Shown: piece after piece, positions 47,685-54,374 of the stretch
Layout: each line of letters opens with the position of its first letter
How positions within the stretch are numbered: position 1 is the stretch's first letter
From: Aequorivita sp. H23M31
GTDB taxonomy: Bacteria > Bacteroidota > Bacteroidia > Flavobacteriales > Flavobacteriaceae
Direction of reading: 5' to 3'
Assembly (NCBI RefSeq): GCF_004022485.1
Contig: NZ_CP034951.1
Span: forward strand, 2,480,001-2,544,000
DNA length: 64,000 nucleotides
Notes under the pieces: generated by a model
Told to the model about the DNA's origin: nothing
Database searches by the model: none
What the model saw: only the letters and a program-made list of their open reading frames with translations
Position numbers and translations under genes: made by a program

Positions 47685-48216
47685 ATTTAGAATAAAAAAA
47701 TCAACAATGGAAAACCAGCGGAAAAGCGTTCGATTTTTTTTGAAAATTTGGTCTTTTAAGAAAAAAAAGTTGCTCGGACTGGATTGCGAAACGGAAAACT
47801 GGTTCAGCGGACTTAAAAACGTAGCGGAAAAAAGAGAAAGATTTCTCAGGATTTCGGAAAAGAAACCAATCATTGCGTCGGACTTTTATCACAAGAACGC
47901 AAGCAGCAGCGGAAAAGAAAGCCTATTTGCGAAATCTGTGTTTTAATCATCAAACACAAGTGATTATCTTAGATGGCCTGTGAATAGATAAAAAGCAGAG
48001 CGGAAGGAGAACGGAGGGGAATGCATATAAACATCGGGCAACAATGGCTATAAGCAATGCGGGATAAGTGGAAAATCCAAAAGCAGTTGTATATTTACGA
48101 GGTCGCCAAAACTTTTTGGCGATTGGAACAAAAAAGAAATTTAATAACAAAAGTTTTGGCTTAGTGCGAATTCGAAAATAATTGCATTTTTGCCCCGCAC
48201 TGCTCATAGCCGAGAC
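47675..48216 (+). other. Cassette 10
   Basis: Start GTTGCCCGAT, end ATCGGGCAAC. Contains the only apparently intact member (47707) of the small-ORF family found broken in cassettes 4, 5, 6 and 11. Confidence 0.6.
47707..47946 (+). CDS. Cassette 10: small basic protein, unknown
   Basis: 79 residues (MENQRKSVRFFLKIWSFKKK), rich in Lys, Ser and Phe. The start at 47707 is the ATG inside the cassette; a longer frame beginning at 47641 would cross the crossover point. Related frames in cassettes 4, 6 and 11 are shifted, and the C-terminal third is conserved in cassettes 5 and 6, with some amino-acid changes. No known family. It may not be a true protein gene. Confidence 0.35.
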   Translation: MENQRKSVRFFLKIWSFKKKKLLGLDCETENWFSGLKNVAEKRERFLRISEKKPIIASDFYHKNASSSGKESLFAKSVF

Positions 48217-48226
48217 GTTGGGCAAT
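48033..48226 (+). repeat. attC10-like site (long type)
   Basis: R'' ATCGGGCAAC (48033-48042), left arm GGCTATAAGCAATGCGGG, right arm GCACTGCTCATAGCC, internal stem around GCCAAAAC and GTTTTGGC; crossover at 48217. Confidence 0.83.
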
Positions 48227-48783
48227 ATTGAGAAAGAGAAAATTGTAGTCGGAAAACAGCGGAAAAGGGGTCCGATTTTTTTTTGGAAAATGGTGTTTTA
48301 AAGGAAAAAACCAAAATGTTTCTCGAACTAAATTGCGGAACGGAAAAAAAAGAAGTTTTCGGAACTTTTGCCATTGGACAGGATTTCGAGAAAAGCCATT
48401 CAACTCAAGGAAAGTTCGTGAAAGAAAGAAAAAAATCCAGCGGACTTTTAGCAACGGATTCTGAATTTGTTTGGAGGAAAATCAGCCATCAGAATAGATA
48501 AACGACTAAAGCCAGTTTAATTTTGCGATGGCTATTGAAAGATTAAAAAAAAGAAAAAAAAGAAGCGCAATCTGAGCGGAACAGAACGTAGGGTAAACAT
48601 TGCCCAACAAGGGCTATAAGCAATGCTGGGTTTGTGCTAAATCCGAAAGCAGTTGTATATTTACGAAGTCGCCAAAACTTTGTTTTGGCGATAAAATGAA
48701 AATTTAAGTAAAAAACAAAGTTTTGGCTTATTGCGAATTCGAAAATGATTGCATTTTTGCCCCGCACTGCTCATAGCCGAGAC
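48217..48783 (+). other. Cassette 11: exact duplicate of cassette 4
   Basis: Identical by eye to 42743-43309 over 567 bases at a constant offset of 5474. Identity starts at the GTT crossover and ends at the next crossover, while the flanking attC sites differ. Carries the same 72-codon frame (48283-48501). Confidence 0.75.
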
Positions 48784-48791
48784 GTTGCCTG
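48599..48791 (+). repeat. attC11-like site (long type)
   Basis: Same as attC4 up to the crossover at 48784. R'' ATTGCCCAAC at 48599-48608. Confidence 0.83.
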
Positions 48792-49271
48792 TCATTTAAG
48801 GAGATAAGATCATAAAGAAAAATGTACGTTTTTTTCAATTTTTTTCGGACACTTAAGCGGATCTGAACAACATAGCGGAATCGAGTAAAAAGACTTCCAA
48901 TCAATACGCAAGCAACAACGGAATCGGTCCGATGCCTTGAGCAACAGAGCGGAGCAACGCCGAAACTTTAGCTCGTTGCGGAATTAAGGGAAAGAGAATA
49001 AAATTTCGGAAACCCACTGACAAAGTCGGATTTCAATGACCAACCAGTTACTGTGCGGAACAATGATGGAAACAGCGCACAAAAACGCCAGGCAACATCG
49101 GTTATAAGCAATGCGGGATAAACGCTTAATCCAAAAGCAGTTGTATATTTGCGAAGTCGCCAAAATTTCATTTTGGCGACAATAAAAAAATAAAGTAAAA
49201 AATAAAATTTTGGCTTATTGCGAGCTCGAAAATGATTGCATTTTTGCCCCGCACTGCCCATAACCCAGCCC
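48784..49271 (+). other. Cassette 12: non-coding
   Basis: 488 bases, start GTTGCCTG, end CAGGCAAC. No plus-strand frame of useful length. Frequent GCGGA words. Very similar to cassette 13, which lies directly after it. Confidence 0.5.
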
Positions 49272-49279
49272 GTTGCCTG
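49089..49279 (+). repeat. attC12-like site (long type)
   Basis: R'' CAGGCAAC (49089-49096); left arm GTTATAAGCAATGCGGG, right arm CCGCACTGCCCATAAC (note that both arms changed together from GCTATAA / TCATAGC), internal stem GCCAAAATTT / AAATTTTGGC, crossover at 49272. Confidence 0.83.
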
Positions 49280-49760
49280 TCATTTAAGGAGATAAGATCA
49301 TAAAGAAAAATGTACGTTTTTTTCAATTTTTTTCGGACACTTAAGCGGATCTGAACAACATAGCGGAATCGAGTAAAAAGACTTCCAATCAATACGCAAG
49401 CAACGGCGGAATCGGTCCGATGCCTTGAGCAACAGAGCGGAGCAACGCCGAAACTTTAGCTCGGTTGCGGAATTTAGGGAAAGAGAATGAAATTTCGGAA
49501 ACCCACTGACAAAGTCGGATTCCAATGACCAAGCAGTTACTGTGCGGAACAATGATGGAAACAGCGCACAAAAACGCCAGGCAACATCGGTTATAAGCAA
49601 TGCGGGATAAATGCTTAATCCAATAGCAGTCGTATATTTACGAGGTCGCCAAAATTTCATTTTGACGACAATAAAAAAATAAAGTAAAAAATAAAATTTT
49701 GGCTTATTGCGAGCTCGAAAAGGATTGCATTTTTGCCCCGCACTGCCCATAACCCAGCCC
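49272..49760 (+). other. Cassette 13: near copy of cassette 12
   Basis: 489 bases, a few substitutions and a one-base length difference from cassette 12. Same start and end words. No gene seen. Tandem position suggests a recent duplication. Confidence 0.55.
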
Positions 49761-49770
49761 GTTGCCAGTA
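49578..49770 (+). repeat. attC13-like site (long type)
   Basis: R'' CAGGCAAC (49578-49585), arms as in attC12, crossover at 49761. Confidence 0.82.
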
Positions 49771-49816
49771 ATGCAAGAAAAATTCACAGGTTTCCATATA
49801 ATTCAACTTTTTGACT

Positions 49817-49824
49817 TACCTTTG
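49817..49824 (+). promoter_or_regulatory. TA cassette 14 -7 element
   Basis: TACCTTTG, same position relative to the toxin gene as in cassette 9, with the same TTTGTC...GACAAA palindrome after it. Confidence 0.5.
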
Positions 49825-49850
49825 TCTTTTAAAAAGGACAAACAAACAGA

Positions 49851-50189
49851 ATGAATCCGAAATTTGAAGTTATTTTCCTTGAACAAGCGATTGACTTTAT
49901 GGCAAAAATTGACCCTAAGCCAAAAGCTAAGATTTACTACAACATCGACAAGGCCAAATTGACCCACGACCCAAAACTTTTTAAAAAACTAAAAGGTGAA
50001 ATATGGGAATTTAGGACAAAATATATCGGACTTCAATACAGACTTCTCGCTTTCTGGGACAAAACTGACAAAGAAGAAACCCTTGTCCTAGCGACCCACG
50101 GAATTATTAAGAAAACAGATAAAGTGCCTAAAGCTGATATAGAAAAGGCGAAAAAGATTATGGCGGAATATTTTGCCCAAAAAGAATAG
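49851..50189 (+). CDS. Cassette 14: HigB/Gp49-like toxin (second copy)
   Basis: 112 residues, almost identical to the toxin at 46869: P-K-P instead of P-M-P near residue 22, H instead of N near 35, and a different last residue. Same core motifs (GEIWEFRTKYIGLQYRLLAF). It overlaps nothing and is followed by the antitoxin after three bases. Confidence 0.85.
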   Translation: MNPKFEVIFLEQAIDFMAKIDPKPKAKIYYNIDKAKLTHDPKLFKKLKGEIWEFRTKYIGLQYRLLAFWDKTDKEETLVLATHGIIKKTDKVPKADIEKAKKIMAEYFAQKE

Positions 50190-50192
50190 GTT

Positions 50193-50525
50193 ATGGAAAC
50201 AAAAAAGAAAAAAATGAAAATGATGACCCTTGACCAAATGAAGGATAAGGATTTGGGAGAGATTGGAACACCTGAGCGCGATAAATACGAGTTCGACTTG
50301 AAAATGGAAGTCTTGGGCGATATGATAAAGTCGGTCCGGAAAGAAAGAAATTTGACACAAGAACAACTCGGAGAATTAATTGGGGTTCAGAAATCCCAAA
50401 TCTCAAAATTAGAGCGGAATACAAAAAATGTAACAATCGAAACCATTTTAAAAGTATTCGGAGCCTTGAAAGCGAACGTAAAATTCAGCGTTGAAATGAA
50501 CGAATCGGAGTTCACAGTGGCTTAA
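50193..50525 (+). CDS. Cassette 14: HigA-like HTH antitoxin (second copy)
   Basis: 110 residues, METKKKKMKMMTLDQMKDKD start, HTH_3 domain (LTQEQLGELIGVQKSQISKL). It differs from the cassette 9 antitoxin at a few residues in the first half and at many synonymous positions; the second half is identical. Cross-neutralisation of the two toxins is therefore likely. Confidence 0.85.
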   Translation: METKKKKMKMMTLDQMKDKDLGEIGTPERDKYEFDLKMEVLGDMIKSVRKERNLTQEQLGELIGVQKSQISKLERNTKNVTIETILKVFGALKANVKFSVEMNESEFTVA

Positions 50526-50529
50526 GCAC

Positions 50530-50657
50530 TACTGGCAACAATGCATAAACGCAATAGCGGGTAAGTCCTTAGCCCAAAAGTAATTTTATATATTTAAGGT
50601 CTGGTATAAATCGAAAAGTCAGTGCGCCAATCCCGCTACTGCGTTTATACGAGACGT
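50530..50657 (+). repeat. attC14-like site (short type), interrupted by an IS
   Basis: R'' TACTGGCAAC (50530-50539), arms GCATAAACGCAATAGCGG and CCGCTACTGCGTTTATAC, then GAGACGT and the IS. The site continues after the IS at 51852 (ACGTTGTGCAC), so the crossover GTT is split by the insertion. Confidence 0.82.
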
Positions 50658-51851
50658 CAGACTGCGCAATAACCTCCCTTTCTTGATAACTTTGTTGATT
50701 ACCTTTTAGTGCATTGCCCAGATCGCATTAAGATATTGGCTATCTTGATGTTATGGAATTTATAACAGGATTTAATCGGGACCAATTGGTAATGATGGAC
50801 TTTGAGTCTTGCGTAGGGCTGGAGTCCTGGGCGCGTACCGTTGATATGTTCGTGGATATCCTTCCTATGGAGGAACTGGGCTTTAGGGACGTGCTCAACT
50901 CCGAGGGAAGGCCTCCCTACCATTCGTCGGATATGCTCAAGCTCAAGGTCCGTAATCCTGCACCGCAACATCATCAACGTGGGCTATAACGTACTGGCAG
51001 GCTGCGATGCAAAGCACAAGCTATTTGTGAACAACGATACCGGGAGCGTGAACGATACCCATGCGCTCTCCCCAATGGCACTGGACGCCAAGGAACTCCT
51101 GGGCGTGGAAAGTATGGACATCCTTACCGATAAGGGATACACCACCGCCAAGCATCTGGATATCTGCACCAGGAACGGGATCACGCCCTATTCCTCACCC
51201 AAGGACCATTCTTCGCACCACAACGGACGCTATCCAATGGTCGATTTCAAGTATGATGGTATACAGGACACCTACACCTGTCCGGCGGATCAGGTACTGG
51301 CCACCAATGGAAGTATCTACGATAAGGCGGGCCACAAGGTCAAGCACTACAAGAACAGGGAGGCCTGCGGGGCATGTCCCGTCAGAGCGCTGTGCACCAC
51401 AAACAAGAACGGGCGCTTTATAGAGCGCTCCATTTACCAGGAGGCTCTGGACGAGAACCAAAAAAGAGTGGAAGCAAGACCAGAATATTATAGGCTCAGG
51501 CAACAGGTAACCGAGCACCAGTTTGGGACACTGAAAAGGCAATGGGGTTTTACCCATACATTGATGAGGGGGAAACAAAATGTACTCTCCGAGGTTAACC
51601 TGATGATGATCTGTTATAACCTCACCCGGCTTGTATCCATTCTGGGCCCAGAGGTATTGAAAAACAGGCTGAAAAGGCTTGTGCCCGGATTTTCGGCCCT
51701 ATTTGAAGCGGTTTGGGCCCACATGAACAGCTTTCTTTTACCACCCAATACCTATCCAAATTTTAAACCTACAAGAAATACAGTCCTAACGGCTCTCTAA
51801 ATAGCAATTGATTCATTAGTTTTAATCCGAATTGAGTTGATGCACAGACTC
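50658..51851 (+). mobile_element. IS1182-type element, defective
   Basis: Bounded by ACGT direct repeats (50654-50657 and 51852-51855) and by imperfect terminal inverted repeats (CAGACTGCGCAATAAC left; GAGTCTGTGCATCAAC as reverse complement of the right end). 1194 bp, shorter than usual for the family because the transposase gene has an internal deletion. Its GC content is visibly higher than the cassettes around it. Confidence 0.75.
50753..51800 (+). pseudogene. IS1182-family transposase, internally deleted and frameshifted
   Basis: The N-terminus (MEFITGFNRDQLVMMDF...PPYHSSDMLKLK) is in one frame and the rest (NIINVGYNVLAGCDAKHKLF...CGACPVRALCT...EHQFGTLKRQWGF) in another. The junction lies near 50945. 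IS1182 transposases are normally well over 400 residues; about 150 or more are missing, including part of the catalytic DDE region. The element cannot move on its own. Confidence 0.75.
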
Positions 51852-51884
51852 ACGTTGTGCACAAGCTCAAAAAACCGATAATAA

Positions 51885-52163
51885 ATGGAACATTATAGAC
51901 TTGAATTTAGTGAAGATCAACAATGGTTAAGATTAGACAACTATAGTCATCCAGCAAACACCAACGGATTCATAACTGTAATGGAAAAATGTACCGACAG
52001 AGAATGTCATATTTTCGAAGCCTTTTTGACAAGAAGTGATGGAATATTATTAGGCGATTCGAAAATTAAGTATCGAAATGTGGACGTCTTGGAAGCAGTT
52101 CAAGAATTAGAGACATTTCTTAAAACTCTATCAGAATACAATCTATCCATTTCATCTAAATGA
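51885..52163 (+). CDS. Cassette 15: unknown small protein
   Basis: 92 residues (MEHYRLEFSEDQQWLRLDNY), no signal, no family recognised. It overlaps the CdiI-like gene by four bases (ATGA), so the two are co-translated. The position before an immunity gene might suggest a related role, but that is speculation. Confidence 0.55.
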   Translation: MEHYRLEFSEDQQWLRLDNYSHPANTNGFITVMEKCTDRECHIFEAFLTRSDGILLGDSKIKYRNVDVLEAVQELETFLKTLSEYNLSISSK

Positions 52164-52579
52164 ATATTCAAAATAAATCTTTGGAGGAATTAGAAAATGA
52201 TTATTGGGATGAAGAAATTGAATTCCCTTCTGACCTTGTAATTAAATGTCATAAATATCGAAAAATACCGATTAAGAACTTAACAATTGAACACTTAAGA
52301 CTTCTGATTTCCCAACAAATCGGAACGGAATATTTAATCGGAATTGCACTCGAAAAACTCGAACAGAATATATTGACTGAAGGCGATTTTTACGAAGGTG
52401 ATTTACTTATATCTGTTTCAAGTTTACCAACGGAATTTTGGGCTGAAAAACAAAATAAATTTCGGACTTATAAAAGTTTAGTAGAACGGAATTCTGAATT
52501 GATAAAGACCGAACTCGGTTTAAAGAAATTTGACCAAATTAATGAAAACATAAAAGCCAGTGCACAACAATGGCTATAA
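52160..52579 (+). CDS. Cassette 15: CdiI-like immunity protein
   Basis: 139 residues. The pattern SLEELENDYW, VIKCHKYRKIPIKNLTIEHL, LLISQQIGTEYLIGIALEKL, EGDFYEGDLLISV and LPTEFW matches contact-dependent growth-inhibition immunity proteins (CdiI_2-type). These bind and block the toxin tip of CdiA. No cdiA is in the window, so it is an orphan immunity gene. The last residues and the stop are encoded within the attC site (GCACAACAATGGCTATAA). Confidence 0.75.
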   Translation: MNIQNKSLEELENDYWDEEIEFPSDLVIKCHKYRKIPIKNLTIEHLRLLISQQIGTEYLIGIALEKLEQNILTEGDFYEGDLLISVSSLPTEFWAEKQNKFRTYKSLVERNSELIKTELGLKKFDQINENIKASAQQWL

Positions 52580-52740
52580 GCAATGCGGGATAAGTGCCAA
52601 ATCCAGAAGCAGTTGTAAATTTACGAAGTCGCCAAAACTTTTTGGCGATTTGAATAATAAGAAACTAAAGAACAAAAGTTTTGGCTTATTGCGAGTCCGA
52701 AAATGAATGCATTTTTGCCCCGCACTGCTCATAGCCGTAC
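52560..52740 (+). repeat. attC15-like site (long type), right end damaged
   Basis: R'' GTGCACAAC (52560-52568) matches cassette start GTTGTGCAC across the IS. Arms are complete (GGCTATAAGCAATGCGGG, GCACTGCTCATAGCC), but after CATAGCCG comes TACAATT in place of AGACGTT, so the crossover sequence is lost. Confidence 0.75.
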
Positions 52741-52750
52741 AATTAAAAAA

Positions 52751-53443
52751 ATGAAGAAAAACGAAAAAGACTTACTTATTTGGCTTCTTATTTTGGCAAT
52801 AGTTTTTATTGTTTTAATCAAATTTGTATTAGCGGATATAACCGAAATATTAGATAAAGGAAGTGAGTTTGGAGAGATTATATATAATTTAAGTTTAGCA
52901 TATATTTCGAGTTATATATTTTATCAAATTGTAGTAGCAATTCCTCAAAAAAGAAATGAAAAAAACATTCACGAAAGCACAAGTTTTATATCATATGGAA
53001 TTATTCATAGTGGAAGTAGAATAGTTAAACCAAAAAAATCACAGGAAGCCTATTTGGATATTACTGATTCAGCAAATGAAATTAGTGAGTCTGAATTTGA
53101 AAACATTTGTAAATCAATTGGTTTATATGACACATTTGACTTCAAATGGACTAAAAGCGAAATCAGTCAAATCACTTACTTGGAGCATTTTAAAAAAACA
53201 AGAAAGAAAATAATAGAGAACAAATCTGAATTATTTGCTTTTATGCCTCATTTAGAAACTGAACATATTAAATTAATTAATGAAATTGTTCAAAGTCCAT
53301 TTATATCTATGGGACATCACTATTTAGAAAATGAAAAAATATTAGATAAGAAAGAAAAATTGGATTTTATGTTTCCAATGCTTTTTGACTTTTACACTAA
53401 AATCAGAAGATTAAATAAGTATATGAACGGAATAAAACTGTAG
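52751..53443 (+). CDS. Cassette 16: unknown membrane protein
   Basis: 230 residues from the ATG at 52751 (MKKNEKDLLIWLLILAIVFI). An open extension to 52703 lies within attC15 and is unlikely to be used. Two membrane helices (about 8-28 and 42-64) and a long cytoplasmic, charged C-terminal part. No family recognised. Its stop lies at the start of attC16. Confidence 0.6.
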   Translation: MKKNEKDLLIWLLILAIVFIVLIKFVLADITEILDKGSEFGEIIYNLSLAYISSYIFYQIVVAIPQKRNEKNIHESTSFISYGIIHSGSRIVKPKKSQEAYLDITDSANEISESEFENICKSIGLYDTFDFKWTKSEISQITYLEHFKKTRKKIIENKSELFAFMPHLETEHIKLINEIVQSPFISMGHHYLENEKILDKKEKLDFMFPMLFDFYTKIRRLNKYMNGIKL

Positions 53444-53573
53444 CCAACACCGTATATAATCCATTGCTAGTACTGGCTTACTTACGAAAACCCTCGCGGA
53501 TTTTCTATCTGTTTTTTATTTGCTAACTTTCGTGCTTATACACGCCACTTATCATATACAAACACGTTGTGCG
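53441..53573 (+). repeat. attC16-like site (short type, divergent)
   Basis: R'' TAGCCAAC (53441-53448), left arm GTATATAAT..., right arm ...TTATCATATAC, crossover GTTGTGCG at 53566. The cassette start that should match R'' (GTTGGCTA) is missing because junction 15/16 is damaged. Confidence 0.6.
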
Positions 53574-53620
53574 TCAGCTGAAAAAAAATCCCCTCTTCAT
53601 TAAAAAGTTGCGAAATTTAG

Positions 53621-53947
53621 CAACTTACTGTAACAATATTTTTAGAAAGTGCTGATGATTTTATAAAAAATCTCGACGCCAAAACCCGAAAGAAAGTATT
53701 TTATAATGTAAGATTAGCTGAAAAATCAAATGACCCCAAACTTTTCAAAAAGTTAACAGATGAGATATGGGAATTTAGAATCCCATTTTCAAACAAACAA
53801 ATAAGATTGCTGGCTTTTTGGGATAAAAGAAAAAGTGAGGACACTTTAGTAATTGCAACAAATGGCTTTATAATAAAAACACAGAAAACCCCAAAAGCTG
53901 ATATTAATAAAGCCAAAAAAATAATGAGTGAATACCTAAAAGATTAA
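53621..53947 (+). pseudogene. Cassette 17: HigB-like toxin without start codon
   Basis: Open from a TAG-CAA boundary to the TAA at 53945-53947, 108 codons. It reads ...TVTIFLESADDFIKNLDAKT, TDEIWEFRIPFSNKQIRLLA and KTPKADINKAKKIMSEYLKD, a full HigB-like sequence. No ATG, GTG or TTG precedes the conserved core in frame. Either the start has mutated, leaving the antitoxin alone, or an unusual start (e.g. ATA at 53636) is used. Confidence 0.6.
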
Positions 53948-53951
53948 AATT

Positions 53952-54272
53952 ATGGCAAAATTGAAAGCATATAGCTTATCCGAAATGGAAGATAAATATA
54001 TAGGAAAGAAAGGAACAAAAGAAAGAGATGAGTATGAATATGAATTGCGTATGGATTTGTTGGGACGTATGATAAGAACAACTCGAAAAGAACGCAACTT
54101 GACTCAAGAAGAATTGGGAGAATTGGTTGGCGTCAATAAATCTCAAATATCCAAACTTGAGAACAATGCAAATAGTGCCAGAATTGAAACGATAATAAGA
54201 GTATTCAAAGCATTAAAAGCAGAAATTCAATTCAACGTAAAACTTGAAGACAATAGAATTGAAATAGCGTAA
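53952..54272 (+). CDS. Cassette 17: HigA-like HTH antitoxin
   Basis: 106 residues, HTH_3 domain near 45-95 (LTQEELGELVGVNKSQISKL). Same family as the antitoxins of cassettes 9 and 14 but clearly diverged. Its own start is clear, four bases after the broken toxin stop. Confidence 0.75.
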   Translation: MAKLKAYSLSEMEDKYIGKKGTKERDEYEYELRMDLLGRMIRTTRKERNLTQEELGELVGVNKSQISKLENNANSARIETIIRVFKALKAEIQFNVKLEDNRIEIA

Positions 54273-54279
54273 AGCCGAA

Positions 54280-54357
54280 CGCACAACAAGGCATAAACGC
54301 AATAGCGGGTAAGTGCAAAACCTAAAAGTAATTTTATAAATTTAAGGTCTGATATAA
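54280..54357 (+). repeat. attC17-like site, left half only
   Basis: R'' CGCACAAC (54280-54287) matches cassette start GTTGTGCG at 53566. Left arm GCATAAACGCAATAGCGGG and the conserved AAGGTCTGATATAAA follow, but the right arm is absent. The array ends here. Confidence 0.75.
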
Positions 54358-54374
54358 AAAATTAAATATAGAAA

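Larger units (their letters stand above)
37802..54357 (+). mobile_element. Integron-like array of 17 cassettes
   Basis: Crossover points (first base of GTT): 37802, 39984, 42195, 42743, 43310, 43877, 44426, 45220, 46779, 47675, 48217, 48784, 49272, 49761, 51854 (after an IS), about 52737 (damaged) and 53566. In all but one testable case the start word of a cassette is the reverse complement of its own end word (one mismatch in cassette 3; cassette 16 lost its start). All genes in it are plus-strand. Array length about 16.5 kb including one IS. The last attC is truncated. Confidence 0.88.

Noticed and set aside
43069..49750. Several minus-strand frames with a shared GQKCNHFR...KPK-type sequence in the gene-poor cassettes
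   Set aside because: They are the reverse reading of the attC-like repeats, which explains why they resemble each other; they cross cassette borders.
37802..54357. CRISPR array
   Set aside because: The repeats are long (about 135 or 190 bp), palindromic and separated by gene-size spacers, and no cas genes are present.
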